DNA from: Massilia antarctica
Lineage (GTDB): Bacteria; Pseudomonadota; Gammaproteobacteria; Burkholderiales; Burkholderiaceae_D
NCBI RefSeq assembly: GCF_015689335.1
Contig: NZ_CP065053.1
Span: forward strand, 5,456,001 to 5,520,000
Direction of reading: 5' to 3'
DNA: 64,000 bases
Below, in pieces: positions 42,642 through 52,681 of the stretch (position 1 is the first letter of the stretch; the number at the start of each line of letters is the position of its first letter). The notes under the pieces are model-generated. The model ran no database searches. It saw only the letters and a list, made by a program, of their open reading frames with translations, and was not told the origin of the DNA. A program made the position numbers and the translations under genes.

Positions 42642-43823
42642 TTGAACACGACCCAGCACACCATCTTGCCATCCCGCCTGGCCAAGCGCGGCCCCGGCGC
42701 CCTCGCCTGCATGCTCGCTTTCACTGTCGCCCTGAGTGCCTGCGGCGGTGGCGGCAACGGCGGCGACGGCAAAGGCACGATCGGCAACAATCCCGACACC
42801 AAGGTCCGCGTGTCCCCCAATGCCACGGATAACTGGACCCTCGTCCCGGCTGCCGAAGTCGGCATGGATGGCGCCGTGCTGGCCGATGCCGTGGCCAAGC
42901 TGCCCGCCGCCAGCACCCACGGCATGTCGAGCATGCTGGTGCTGCGTCACGGCAAACCCGTGCTGGAACAATACTGGAACGGTTACGACAAGGACACCCT
43001 GCACGACCTGCGCTCGGCGACCAAAAGCATCACCTCCCTGATGATGGGCGTGGCGCTCGACCAGCGCCTGGTCGGTTCCGTCAACGATCCCCTGAGCAGC
43101 TACCTGGCGCCGCTGTATCCGAACGCGCCGGCCTACCGGCTCGGCCTCAAGCTGCAAGACATGCTGACCATGCGCAACGGCCTCGACTGCGACGACTGGG
43201 TCCGCAGTTCCCCAGGCAATGAAGAAAACATGTACCAGCAGACCGACTGGGTCGGCTTCTATACCAAGCTGCAGGCCGTCGCCGCGCCGGGCAGCACGAC
43301 CCGTTACTGTACCGGCAATCCGGTCGCGCTCGGCCGCGTGATCGCCGTGGCCAGCAAGAAGCCGATTCCGGCGTTCGCCAACGAATTCCTGTTCGGGCCG
43401 CTGAATATCCAGAGCGCCAAATGGGCCGAGTTCGACAACGGGAAGCAGACCGATACCGGCGGCCACATCCAGATGCGCCCGCGCGACATGGCCAAGCTCG
43501 GCCAACTGGCCTTGCAAAACGGCCTGTGGAATGGAAAACAGCTGGTCTCGGCAGCATGGATGGCGGAATCGACGCGCCAGCATACGCAATTCACCACCTT
43601 GCCGGACCGCAACGGCTATGGCTATTTCTGGTGGCGCAGCGTGGAAACGGTGAAAAGCGCGTCGTACGATGTTATTTTCGCCGACGGCAATGGCGGCCAG
43701 TACATCATGATCGTCCCCGCGCTCGATATCGTCGCCGTGTTCACTGGCGAAAATTACAATTCGACGAAGGCGGAATTTCCTTTCGAACTGTTGGACAAAT
43801 ATATCCTCGCCTCGGTCAAATAA
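42642..43823 (+). CDS. Serine-hydrolase (beta-lactamase/class C-like) lipoprotein
   Basis: 393 residues from a TTG start preceded by ATGGAGACAC. A lipoprotein signal ends at LSAC34 with a Gly-rich linker after it. The nucleophile motif is SATK (S125-K128), inside HDLRSATKSITSLMMG. The Tyr motif appears as RYCTGNPVALG, and the third motif region reads FADGNGGQYIMIVP in place of the KTG box. The pattern fits the penicillin-binding/esterase-type serine hydrolase group, not a classical resistance enzyme. It is a single-gene unit. Confidence 0.85.
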   Translation: MNTTQHTILPSRLAKRGPGALACMLAFTVALSACGGGGNGGDGKGTIGNNPDTKVRVSPNATDNWTLVPAAEVGMDGAVLADAVAKLPAASTHGMSSMLVLRHGKPVLEQYWNGYDKDTLHDLRSATKSITSLMMGVALDQRLVGSVNDPLSSYLAPLYPNAPAYRLGLKLQDMLTMRNGLDCDDWVRSSPGNEENMYQQTDWVGFYTKLQAVAAPGSTTRYCTGNPVALGRVIAVASKKPIPAFANEFLFGPLNIQSAKWAEFDNGKQTDTGGHIQMRPRDMAKLGQLALQNGLWNGKQLVSAAWMAESTRQHTQFTTLPDRNGYGYFWWRSVETVKSASYDVIFADGNGGQYIMIVPALDIVAVFTGENYNSTKAEFPFELLDKYILASVK

Positions 43824-43859
43824 GGCCTGACGGCCCTGTCGGCGGCGGCTGGCAGGGAT

Positions 43860-43884
43860 GGGCGGCGTCCGCAGCCCGCCGCCC
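43860..43884 (+). terminator. Possible G/C-rich hairpin after the serine-hydrolase gene
   Basis: GGGCGGCG and CGCCGCCC pair as an 8-bp stem with a 9-base loop, 37 bases after the stop. No T-run follows directly, so this is a weak call. Confidence 0.35.
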
Positions 43885-44023
43885 GCCGCAGAATATTTAC
43901 AATTAAATCTTCCCGCTTTGCGATTTCGTTCTGGCAATATAGAGTGAATCGCAAGGCCGGCTGCGCCCGCACGTCCCATCGTCGCGCTGACCCTGCATTC
44001 CATCTCTCTTTCAAGGACCGACC

Positions 44024-47000
44024 ATGGCCACGGCAAGTGCATATACGAAAGTAGCGCAAGAACTCTATATTTCCTATTTTGGCCGCCCGGCCGACGGTGC
44101 CGGACTAGTCAACATGAGCGCCGCGCTGGCCGCGGCTGGCGCGCCGACCACCACGTCCGACCTCGACGCCGCCTATTCGTCGAACCCGGCCGTGCGCGCG
44201 CTGATGGACAGTTTCGGCACGAGCGACGAGTCGACCGTCCTGTACGGCACCCGCGCCACGAACTTCAGCACCACGCACTTTGTGACCGACATCTTCCACT
44301 ACCTGTTCGGTCGCGCACCGGATGCCGGCGGCCTCGCATTCTGGACCAATGCGATCGATAGCGGCTCGCTGACCCTGGCCGCCGCCGCGCACTCGATCCT
44401 GACCGGGGCCATCGTCGCGAAGGGGGCCGACGCCGCGCTGATCGAGCAGAAAGTCATCTTCGCCGACAATTTCACGGCCGCCCTCGACACGGCGACCGGA
44501 TTCGAGGCTTACCGCGGTGCCATTGCCGCCCAGATAGGGCGCGAGCTGCTCGCCGGGGTCAGCGCGACGGCCGATCCGGGAGCATCCCAATCGGCTGTCG
44601 CCGCCGTCCTGGCGCAACTGGCCATGTCGACCGCCCTGACCACGGGCGCCGACAATCTGGTCGGCGCCGGCGGCCCCAGGCTGTTTGTCGCCAACCTCGC
44701 CAGCCAGGGCAACACCTTGCAGTCGGGCGACCGCATCAGCTCAGGCGATGGCATCGACACCCTGCGCGCCCATGTTGGCGTATTCCAGGCAGGTGCGCTG
44801 GCGCCGGAAACAGTGGGCATCGACAACGTGATCGTGCGCGCCGACCCAAGCGTCAGCCCCGGCGTACCGGCCGGCGTGCCGGTCGAGATCGACGCCGCGT
44901 CGATGAAGGGCGTGACCCGCTGGGAAAGCAATCACAGCCGCGGCGACCTGCTCATCGAGCACGCCGGCATCGCCAACGCGCAGTTGCCCGAAAATGTCAC
45001 CGTCGCCATGGTCGGCACCGATGCCGGCAATGTCGACTTCGGCGTGTACTTCGATACGGCGGCCCTGCGCGCGCTCAACCCAGGCACTGGCGGGCAAACC
45101 TTGCGCCTGCAACTGATGGATACGCGCTCGGCCGACCTTGGCGGCGCGCCCCTGCAAAACAATCCTTACGACGGCTTTGCGTTCACCTTCGACGGTGCGC
45201 CGGTGCAGGTGCGCTCGCCCGCGATCGACCAGGCCCAGACCTATCCCGAGCTGCTCGCCGCCATCCGGGCGCAGATCGCCGTCACGCCGCGCCTGGAAAA
45301 GCTGGTGGTGAGCTTGGGCGACAGGTTCGAGGCGTACGACACGCGCTACGGCCACATGCTGAGCGGAACGGAAATCCTGATCACCAATCCGGGCACCGGC
45401 AGCATGGCCACCGACAACACCTCGGGCTGGCTGTCACCAGTGATCCCTTCCGATGACTATATGTACAAGTCGTTCCCGGTCGGACCGGCCGCTGCGGGGC
45501 ACGCGCTCATTACCAGCACCGTCGTTCTCGATGGGGTTGGCCGTGGCGGCACCGGCGGCGACCTGGTCATCGGCGCCCGGGCAAGCGGCGCCGTCACCCA
45601 GCCCGGCGTGGAAGCGTTCAACATCACCGTCGACAACACGAGCCGCCTGCAAACCATCAATTCGACCTACAACAAGCTTGAATCGGTGAACCTGGTCAAC
45701 GGCGCGGCCAAGGGCGACGTGGCGGTGCGCGGCGCCACCGACAGTACCGACCAGCCCTTGCCCGGCCTGGTCGGCGAGCGCACCGGTTCCCAGCACGGCG
45801 ACACCTACGGTTTCCACGACGTGCGCCAGGTCAACGCCGGCGCCATGAAAGGCAAGGTCGATATCGAGGCCATCGTCAGCGACCTGGCAGTGGCCAAGTA
45901 CATCGGCCAGCCCGGCAGCAAGACCGGAGCGCTCACCGAGAGCGTCGACTTCGTCTACCTTGGCGGCAACAACGACGACAATCTCATGCTGGACATCACG
46001 TCCAACATGGCTTCCAAGCACGGCACGCGCGCGGCCGGGATGGCCGATTTCCAGTTCAAAATGGCGGGCGGTGGCGGGAACGACCTGCTGACCTTGCGCA
46101 TCCTGCCTTCCGTACAAGGCAATAACGCCTGGATGGTCGGCCAGGACTTGAACAATAACATCGTCCTGAGCGGTGGCGACGGCAACGATACGATCCGCAA
46201 GCCCGGCGCCGGCGATGCCGTGCTCGACGGTGGTAATGGCAACGATGCCATCTACGCCGACAACGCGGGTTTGCAGGAAGTCCTCGCCGCCGTCACCGGA
46301 CCGGCGTTCGTCGCCACCGGATCCACCTATGTTGGAGCGCAGTGGGTGTTCAACACCGCCGACCAGGCCGGCTTGCTGGCACCGGCACGCGAGTTCGGCG
46401 CGCTGAAAAGCGACGCGATGGATACCTACAAGCTGGCCGGCACCAAGGTCGGCGTGAGCTTCCAGGGCATCAGCAGCACGGTAACGGTGGGAACCCAGCT
46501 CAGCATGACCATGCCGACCGACAAGGATATCAACGAGGCCATCAAGCATGCCATCAATGACGATCCGGTACTGAGCCAGCTGCTCCAGGCCGAGGACGGC
46601 CCGGACAACGCGCTGATCGTGCATGCGCTGATCGACGGCGCGATGAACACGGCCGACCTGAACATCTCGCTGCGGGCGCTGGAGCCGGCCAGCCTGAGCA
46701 GCGCGCAGCTGAGCGCCTGGACGGCGGCCTACGGGCTGACCGGCGAGGCCATGTCGACCGACAACTTGATCAACGCAATTTACACCTCCCTGGCCAGCTT
46801 CAATGCGAAAGGCGACTACACGAGCGCCATGGCGGTCGACCATCGCGCCGTGCACAGCATCACCGGCGCGGCCAGCAGCGCGGCCAGCGACAACCTGATC
46901 CTGCCGGGCATGGGCAATGATGTTGTGGTGCTGGGCACGGGGGTGGGGGCGAGCAAGGCGGTGTCGAGCAACGATACCGTGGTGTTCGACCAACACTTCG

Positions 47001-47470
47001 GCAACGATACCATCGTCCGCTTCAAGCCAGATGGCGCCGGCATCGATCACCTCGACTTCACGGCCTTGGGCGGCAAGACGCTCACATCCGACCTGACGAT
47101 CAACAAGTCGATTACCATCCTCCCGGCGGGCAGCGGCAACGATACGCCCGAAAAAATCAGCGCCCTCTTCAACGCTTACAACGCCGATCCGATGACGCAC
47201 GTGGTCGCGCTGGTCGACGACACCGGCAATGCCGCGACGATCTACTCGGTCGAGGACCTGGCGGGTGCGGACAACGCCAAGGCGACCATGCAGGGCAGGA
47301 TCGACCTGGCCACCGTGAACTGGCACAGCGCGCTGACGCAGGCGAGTTTTGTCGACGCGACCAGCATCGGTTTCAGCCAGGCCGAAGGCGCGGCCGGGAT
47401 TGTAGCAACGCCCGTACAACTGGTCGGGATGATGGTGTCGCAGGCGGACGGCGGCTTCGCGGGCGCATAG
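44024..47470 (+). CDS. DUF4214/RTX-like secreted surface protein
   Basis: 1148 residues with no signal peptide, starting after AAGGACCGACC. The N terminus has two DUF4214-type motifs, ELYISYFGRPADGAGLVNM and DIFHYLFGRAPDAGGLAFW. The middle is long, Asn/Asp/Gly-rich and beta-repetitive. An RTX-like calcium block lies near residues 705-750 (GGDGNDTI, then LDGGNGNDAIYADN). The C terminus has VVFDQHFGNDTIVRFKPD and IDHLDFTALGG, features of type I-secreted S-layer/bluetail-type proteins of Oxalobacteraceae and cyanobacteria. It is therefore expected to be exported by an ABC-type I system not present in the window. It could form a surface layer or adhesin. Confidence 0.8.
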   Translation: MATASAYTKVAQELYISYFGRPADGAGLVNMSAALAAAGAPTTTSDLDAAYSSNPAVRALMDSFGTSDESTVLYGTRATNFSTTHFVTDIFHYLFGRAPDAGGLAFWTNAIDSGSLTLAAAAHSILTGAIVAKGADAALIEQKVIFADNFTAALDTATGFEAYRGAIAAQIGRELLAGVSATADPGASQSAVAAVLAQLAMSTALTTGADNLVGAGGPRLFVANLASQGNTLQSGDRISSGDGIDTLRAHVGVFQAGALAPETVGIDNVIVRADPSVSPGVPAGVPVEIDAASMKGVTRWESNHSRGDLLIEHAGIANAQLPENVTVAMVGTDAGNVDFGVYFDTAALRALNPGTGGQTLRLQLMDTRSADLGGAPLQNNPYDGFAFTFDGAPVQVRSPAIDQAQTYPELLAAIRAQIAVTPRLEKLVVSLGDRFEAYDTRYGHMLSGTEILITNPGTGSMATDNTSGWLSPVIPSDDYMYKSFPVGPAAAGHALITSTVVLDGVGRGGTGGDLVIGARASGAVTQPGVEAFNITVDNTSRLQTINSTYNKLESVNLVNGAAKGDVAVRGATDSTDQPLPGLVGERTGSQHGDTYGFHDVRQVNAGAMKGKVDIEAIVSDLAVAKYIGQPGSKTGALTESVDFVYLGGNNDDNLMLDITSNMASKHGTRAAGMADFQFKMAGGGGNDLLTLRILPSVQGNNAWMVGQDLNNNIVLSGGDGNDTIRKPGAGDAVLDGGNGNDAIYADNAGLQEVLAAVTGPAFVATGSTYVGAQWVFNTADQAGLLAPAREFGALKSDAMDTYKLAGTKVGVSFQGISSTVTVGTQLSMTMPTDKDINEAIKHAINDDPVLSQLLQAEDGPDNALIVHALIDGAMNTADLNISLRALEPASLSSAQLSAWTAAYGLTGEAMSTDNLINAIYTSLASFNAKGDYTSAMAVDHRAVHSITGAASSAASDNLILPGMGNDVVVLGTGVGASKAVSSNDTVVFDQHFGNDTIVRFKPDGAGIDHLDFTALGGKTLTSDLTINKSITILPAGSGNDTPEKISALFNAYNADPMTHVVALVDDTGNAATIYSVEDLAGADNAKATMQGRIDLATVNWHSALTQASFVDATSIGFSQAEGAAGIVATPVQLVGMMVSQADGGFAGA

Positions 47471-47578
47471 CGCTGCGCAGTTCGGCGCTCCGGATGTGAT
47501 TGCAAGAAGGAAAAGCGTTGCCGGCGCTGGCAGCGCGCATGCCGCGCGCGCCGCCAGCAGGCACTGTTACGTAGGCAA

Positions 47579-47803
47579 TTAATGCAGCGCAGTGACCGCA
47601 TAGCCTTTTTCGGCGATCTGCTCGTTGAGGCGTTCGATCGCATAGCCGGGAAGACCGTCGGCCTCGTCCGCGATCTCGAAGGCCCTGGCCTCGACTTCCC
47701 AGTCCGTATTCGTGGCTTCATTGGGAATATTGCGATCTTGCGGAACTGCCAGGTAGGAGTACTTGCCGTCGTGTTCGGCCCTGCGGTAAATGTCCAAGCG
47801 CAT
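47579..47803 (-). CDS. Small conserved-looking protein (possibly DUF6139-like)
   Basis: 74 residues: MRLDIYRRAEHDGKYSYLAVP, then PNEATNTDWEVEARAFEIAD and a C-terminal helix. I recall similar short proteins in Massilia and Janthinobacterium (DUF6139), but this is from memory. No membrane segment or signal. Stand-alone gene. Confidence 0.55.
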   Translation of the reverse strand: MRLDIYRRAEHDGKYSYLAVPQDRNIPNEATNTDWEVEARAFEIADEADGLPGYAIERLNEQIAEKGYAVTALH

Positions 47804-48058
47804 GATGGTGTCCTATAAAAATGAGAAGACGAACGCCTGCTTTCCGCATGGAGGCAGGGTCCGTGCCTCAATGTAGGGTAGTCGCGCCTGCCCGTCTGTT
47901 AGGCATTCAACATGAGATGTCTTTTTTGTGCAAACGTTTGTTGAGTGTGCCCTGAGTTTTGATGCATATTGAGATCGATAAAGCTATGATGGATTCATTG
48001 ATTGCGCAGAGCAACATTCAAGACGCATTCCCTGATCGACCTTATTGAAGGAGTTATC

Positions 48059-50098
48059 ATGTCCGCGCAATCGATACTCGGCAGGCTCAAAGTGTGGCAC
48101 ACCTATCTGATCCTGAGCGTGATTGGGGTTGTCGTGGCCAGCATCCCGACCTATTTGTACATGAAGGAAGCCAGCAAGGCCCTGTCGGCCTACTCCTCCG
48201 AGCAGGAAGGCATGCCGGGCGTGGCGAACGTGCTGCGCGTGGTCCAGTTTACCCAGCAACACCGCGGCTTGTCGGCGCTGGTGCTGGGCGGCACCAGCGA
48301 GGCCGCCGCCAAGCGCGACGCCAAACAGCGCGAGGCGGATGCCGCCTACACGGCGGTCGATGCCCTCATCGGCAAGCTCAACGATACGACCATTTCGCAG
48401 CTGTGGGCGGTGCCCAAGCGCGATTGGGAAACCTTGCGTGCCGGCGTCTCGGGAAAAACGATTACCGTGCCGCAAAGTTTCGCCGCGCACACTGCCTTGC
48501 TGGCCAAATTGCTGAAAATAAACGAGCTGATCGGCGATTATTATGGGCTCAGCCTCGATCCCGACAAGGATTCCTACCAGTTAATCCAGGCCATGTACTA
48601 CCAGCTTCCCTATTTGACGGAAGAGCTCGGCCAACTGCGTGCCAAGGGCGCTGGCTTGCTCGGCAAGAAGGAAGCCAGCCAGGAAGAGCGGCAGATCATT
48701 TCATCGATGATCGGCCGCATCAACGACCGCGTGCTGCAAACCACGAACGCTTTCGGCAAGGCGGCGGCATACAACACCGAGATCGGCAAGAGCTTGTCCA
48801 CCCTGATGAATGAAGCGGTGTCGATGTCGGCCGCGATCACCGAACTGGCCACCGCCCAGATCCTCAAGCCGGAGACGCTCAGCTACAGCGCAAGCGAGTA
48901 CGTGGCCGCCGCCACCCGCGCGATCGACGCCCAGTTCACACTCAACAGCGCCGCCAAGGCCGATCTGGACGCCATGTTCATCGCCAAGATTGGCGATTTT
49001 TATACGGAGCGCTGGACCATGCTCGTGGCCATGCTGGGCCTGCTGGCGGTCTCCGGCTACTTTACCGTGCTGGTGACCCATGCCGTCACGGTGCCGCTCA
49101 ATAATGCCGTGGCGGTGGCGCAAAGCGTCGCCAGCGGTAACCTCGTCAATGAGTTCGATGTCGGCGCCGACAATGAAGTGGGTAAAATGCTGCGCGCGCT
49201 GAAAGAAATGAACGATAGCCTGCGCGGCATCGTCGGCGATGTGCGGGTCAGCATCGACAACATCAGCGCAGCCACGCGCGACATCGCCTCCGGCAACAAC
49301 GATGTCTCGGCCCGCCTCGAATCGCAGGCGTCCAACCTCGAAGAAACGGCGTCGTCCATGGAAGAACTGACCTCCACGGTCAAGCAGAACGCCGACAACG
49401 CCCATCAGGCCAACGAACTCGTGCTTGGCGCCTCGCAAGCCGCCACCAAGGGTGCCTCGGTCGTCTCCCAGGTGGTGCACACCATGGGCGAGATTAACGA
49501 TGGCTCGCGCAAGATTGTCGACATCATCTCCGTGATCGATGGCATTGCATTCCAGACCAATATCCTGGCGTTGAATGCGGCCGTGGAAGCGGCGCGGGCG
49601 GGCGAGCAAGGCCGCGGCTTTGCCGTGGTGGCCAGCGAGGTGCGCAACCTGGCGCAGCGCTCCGCCTCGGCGGCCAAGGAAATCAAGGTCTTGATCAGCC
49701 ACAGCGTGGACCGGGTCGAGGCGGGCAACCTGCTGGCCAACGAGGCAGGCACGGCGATGGGTGAGATCCTGAGCAGCGTCACCCGCATCACCAGCATCAT
49801 GGCGGAGATCGCGGTGGCCTCGGCCGAGCAAGGCGCCGGCATCGAACAGATCAATGATGCGGTCACCCAGATGGATGACATGACCCAGCAAAACGCGGCC
49901 CTGGTCGAACAGACGGCGGCGGCGTCGAGCAGCCTGCAGGAACAGGCGGCCACGCTGGTGCAAGCGATGAGTATCTTTACACTTGGAAATGAGGCAGTCC
50001 AGGCCGAGGGACGGCAGGCCGCGCCTGCGCGTCCCCCAGCGTCGGCCGCATCGCGCCGGGCCGCCGGCGCCAAGCCACGGGCTTTGAAACACGCCTGA
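48059..50098 (+). CDS. Methyl-accepting chemotaxis protein
   Basis: 679 residues from ATG with GAAGGAG at 6 bases. TM1 is at about residues 15-35, and TM2 near 320-345 (MLVAMLGLLAVSGYFTVLVT). The periplasmic part is helical and begins VLRVVQFTQQHRGLSALVLGG, reminiscent of nitrate/nitrite-sensing (NIT) domains. A HAMP domain follows, then the signalling domain with the conserved hairpin AAVEAARAGEQGRGFAVVA near residue 510. Adaptation and CheW/CheA contact regions are present; there is no CheR-docking pentapeptide at the C terminus, which ends KPRALKHA. No che genes lie nearby. The ligand is unknown. Confidence 0.92.
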   Translation: MSAQSILGRLKVWHTYLILSVIGVVVASIPTYLYMKEASKALSAYSSEQEGMPGVANVLRVVQFTQQHRGLSALVLGGTSEAAAKRDAKQREADAAYTAVDALIGKLNDTTISQLWAVPKRDWETLRAGVSGKTITVPQSFAAHTALLAKLLKINELIGDYYGLSLDPDKDSYQLIQAMYYQLPYLTEELGQLRAKGAGLLGKKEASQEERQIISSMIGRINDRVLQTTNAFGKAAAYNTEIGKSLSTLMNEAVSMSAAITELATAQILKPETLSYSASEYVAAATRAIDAQFTLNSAAKADLDAMFIAKIGDFYTERWTMLVAMLGLLAVSGYFTVLVTHAVTVPLNNAVAVAQSVASGNLVNEFDVGADNEVGKMLRALKEMNDSLRGIVGDVRVSIDNISAATRDIASGNNDVSARLESQASNLEETASSMEELTSTVKQNADNAHQANELVLGASQAATKGASVVSQVVHTMGEINDGSRKIVDIISVIDGIAFQTNILALNAAVEAARAGEQGRGFAVVASEVRNLAQRSASAAKEIKVLISHSVDRVEAGNLLANEAGTAMGEILSSVTRITSIMAEIAVASAEQGAGIEQINDAVTQMDDMTQQNAALVEQTAAASSSLQEQAATLVQAMSIFTLGNEAVQAEGRQAAPARPPASAASRRAAGAKPRALKHA

Positions 50099-50140
50099 CG
50101 CGGGCAATGGGGTATCCGGCGGGCGCTTGGCGCCGGCCGG

Positions 50141-50344
50141 CTAGCGCCCCGGGCTGCTGCGCAGTACCCGCGCCGGCAGCATGACGATGGCGCGCAGGAG
50201 CTCGAACACGGCTTCCACGCCGATGCCCACCAGACGGAATGGCAGAAGCAGCAGCCACACCAGCGGATACAGCAGCAGCGCAAGCAAGGCCAGCGGCCAG
50301 CAAAGGAAGAGAACCACGAGCCACAGCAGGAAACTCAACATCAT
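50141..50344 (-). CDS. Small hydrophobic membrane protein
   Basis: 67 residues, MMLSFLLWLVVLFLCWPLALL then YPLVWLLLLPFRLVGIGVE, giving one or two membrane spans and a basic tail (PARVLRSSPGR). No family recognised. It is convergent with the chemotaxis gene and only 42 bases away. Plausible because the hydrophobic pattern is ordered, but a chance frame cannot be excluded. Confidence 0.5.
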   Translation of the reverse strand: MMLSFLLWLVVLFLCWPLALLALLLYPLVWLLLLPFRLVGIGVEAVFELLRAIVMLPARVLRSSPGR

Positions 50345-50467
50345 TTTCTCCCTATCGGAAAAGTTCAGGTGAGTTCACTGTAAGGACATGGGAGCGACCC
50401 GGCAATGCGGATGCGACCAAGCGCAGGCTGGCGCGCGCAAAGCGCAAAAAAGACGGATAAACGGGAT

Positions 50468-50716
50468 TTACTGGCCGACGCAAATGATCTTGGTGGCGTA
50501 CTCGTGGGCGTTGGACTTCTTGTTCGAGGCCCAGTCGATGACTTCCTGGGCTTGCTCGACGGTCATGATGGTCGCTTTTTCCTTGTTCTTGATAAAGGAA
50601 ACACCCTCGAACTTGCCTTCCTTGCTGCGCATGACCTTGGCGAACACGGGCGGTTTCAGCGCATCATCGCTGAGTTTGTTTTGCTGGACGAGGTAACGCT
50701 GGTCAATATTTTCCAT
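50468..50716 (-). CDS. Small unrecognised soluble protein
   Basis: 82 residues: MENIDQRYLVQQNKLSDDALKP, then FAKVMRSKEGKFEGVSFIKNKEKATIMTV and HEYATKIICVGQ. The residue mix and the lower G/C content look like a real, folded protein rather than a shadow frame. Family and role are unknown. Confidence 0.6.
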   Translation of the reverse strand: MENIDQRYLVQQNKLSDDALKPPVFAKVMRSKEGKFEGVSFIKNKEKATIMTVEQAQEVIDWASNKKSNAHEYATKIICVGQ

Positions 50717-50833
50717 GGAGCACTTAAATAAACGGTTGAAGCCGCCATTTTACGGGCTCGCCTGCCGCGCGGCAAATGCATTGGGCCGGATGGCGGGGCG
50801 GCCCTGGCCCGCCCCCGCCCTCGGCCTGCGCCA

Positions 50834-51757
50834 TCAGGCGTAGACCTTGACCCGTTCGACCGCGTCCGGCACCGCCGCGTGCAGCACGTCAACCCGGATT
50901 GCCGCTTCGAGCGAGGGAATCGAACCGCCCGCGCGGTAATGAAAACTCACTTGCAGCACGTCCCCGGCCTTGCATTGCACGCCCTGTTGCAGCGGCAAGG
51001 TCATGTAGTGGTTCAGCCAGTCGATGGTGGCGTTTTCTTCACTCACGACCGCCAGCACATTCTTGGTGATGAAACGCATCGCGTTGACGACCCCGTTTTT
51101 CTCCACCAAAAACTTGCCTTCCCAAGCGATACGGGTATCGAGCGGCTGGCTGAAGTCGAGGATGCTGTAGACCGAGGGCGGGGCCAGTTCCACCGTGCCG
51201 GGATGGATCACCGTAGTTTCCTGGAACTGCACGATGGGCGCGTAAAAACCTTCGAAATCGTATTCCTGCTGCAAGGGCTGCACCGCCATGATCACCGCTT
51301 CCGGCAAAAAGCGCGGCAGCGGGCCGCCGAAGCGCGCCAGATAGCGCCGCTTGAACGATTCGATCACTTCCACCTGTTTTTCGCGCAGCATGCCGACGTG
51401 AATCATTTCGCAAATCACGATATCGACCGGTTCCGGCGGCAGGTATTCGAAGGCGTCGGCATGCACCACCTCGACCTTGTGGCCGTTGGGATTCATGGAC
51501 ATCATCTTGCGCGCTTCCTTGACCATGTCGGGATTGAATTCGACGCAGTAGACTTTTTCCGCCTTGGCGGCCGCGAACCACGACAGCACGCCGGTGCCGC
51601 CCCCGAGTTCCAGCACCTTGGCGCCAGGGAACACCGCATAATGGATTGCTGACTTGAAACCGTGCATCCGGTTTTGGTCCATCAACATATTGTGGTGATA
51701 ATGGACAGGAATGAATTGCCCCAGATAGCAGCTTTCGATTTCGCGTTCGTTCAGCAT
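50834..51757 (-). CDS. PRMT-like SAM-dependent methyltransferase
   Basis: 307 residues from MLNEREIESCYLGQFIPVHYH; AAGGAAAAACTT precedes the ATG, so the longer upstream frame is rejected. The SAM motif is AKVLELGGGTGVLSWFAAAKA, followed by the acidic VYCVEFNPDMVKEA and a double-E-like loop DIVICEMIHVGML. The C-terminal half is a beta-barrel as in protein-arginine methyltransferases (FEGFYAPIVQFQETTV, DVLQVSFHYRAGG). A PRMT relative in bacteria is unusual; the substrate could be a protein or small molecule. It lies between unrelated small genes, with no operon partner. Confidence 0.8.
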   Translation of the reverse strand: MLNEREIESCYLGQFIPVHYHHNMLMDQNRMHGFKSAIHYAVFPGAKVLELGGGTGVLSWFAAAKAEKVYCVEFNPDMVKEARKMMSMNPNGHKVEVVHADAFEYLPPEPVDIVICEMIHVGMLREKQVEVIESFKRRYLARFGGPLPRFLPEAVIMAVQPLQQEYDFEGFYAPIVQFQETTVIHPGTVELAPPSVYSILDFSQPLDTRIAWEGKFLVEKNGVVNAMRFITKNVLAVVSEENATIDWLNHYMTLPLQQGVQCKAGDVLQVSFHYRAGGSIPSLEAAIRVDVLHAAVPDAVERVKVYA

Positions 51758-51926
51758 AAGTTTTTCCTTTGGATTGGCGGCCAAACTGTGCTGGCCCAGA
51801 TGTCCTGCGCCCTTGCCTGGCTTGATCAGTACGACAGAATCATTATCAACAACATGGGAGCAATCCGATGCCGCGAGATAACTCGCTTTTCCGTGCCAGT
51901 TCGGCGCTTGCACGCCGCCCGATGCG

Positions 51927-52595
51927 CTACAAGCCCTTCCGGGTCAGGGAAAGATGGGCGTTGATGGCGTCGGCGATGCGCGGCTTGTCGGCCCGCTCGG
52001 CGATCTGGGCGGCGGTGAGGCTTTCGTTATTCTTCAGGGTGGCGTCGGCGCCCTCCTGCATCAGCAGCCGGGCGGCCGATTCATGGCCTTCGCGCGCGGC
52101 GATCATCAGCGGGGTCAGCTTGCTTGGTGTTTCGGCGTCGATATAGGCGTAATGGTCGAGCAGGATGCGAACGATGTCGTCGTCGCCGCTGGCGGCCGCG
52201 TAGTGCAGCGCCGTCCAGCCGGGATAGGTGACGATCGCGCCCTTGGCCAGCAAGGCCAGCACCGCCGGCTTGTTGTGCTTGAATGCCGCCATCATCAGGG
52301 CGCGGTTGCCGTTCGGTGCCGCCTGTTCCAGGTCGATGCCGGGCTGGCCGATCAGCAAGTTGGCGACATCGTTGGCGCCCTCGCGCAGCGCGAGGAGCAG
52401 CACGGTTTCGCCCGTGAGCGGGTCGACCGTGTTGGGACTGACGCCGTTCTTCAGCAGTTTCTTCACCATGGACGGGTTGTCCATCTGCGCGGCCAGCACG
52501 AAGTCGCGCACCGGATCGGCTGCCGCGTTCTCACCAAGGATGGCAAGCGAGGCGGCAAGCAGCAAACGGATGATCAGATTGAACATGAAGTTCAC
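51927..52595 (-). CDS. Exported ankyrin-repeat protein
   Basis: 222 residues. A signal peptide (MNFMFNLIIRLLLAASLAILG, cut near ENAAA) is followed by about five ankyrin units; the clearest are GNRALMMAAFKHNKPAVLALL, GWTALHYAAASGDDDIVRILL and LTPLMIAAREGHESAARLLM. Periplasmic ankyrin proteins mediate protein contacts. It is convergent with nothing and follows the TatD gene on the same strand after an 86-base gap. Confidence 0.88.
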   Translation of the reverse strand: MNFMFNLIIRLLLAASLAILGENAAADPVRDFVLAAQMDNPSMVKKLLKNGVSPNTVDPLTGETVLLLALREGANDVANLLIGQPGIDLEQAAPNGNRALMMAAFKHNKPAVLALLAKGAIVTYPGWTALHYAAASGDDDIVRILLDHYAYIDAETPSKLTPLMIAAREGHESAARLLMQEGADATLKNNESLTAAQIAERADKPRIADAINAHLSLTRKGL

Positions 52596-52681
52596 TCCCT
52601 ACAGCCTTGAAAACATTGAAAAAATTGTTCGCACACCAGAATTCGTCCAGTTGCCGAAGCAATCTCAGCTTGAACGCGAAC

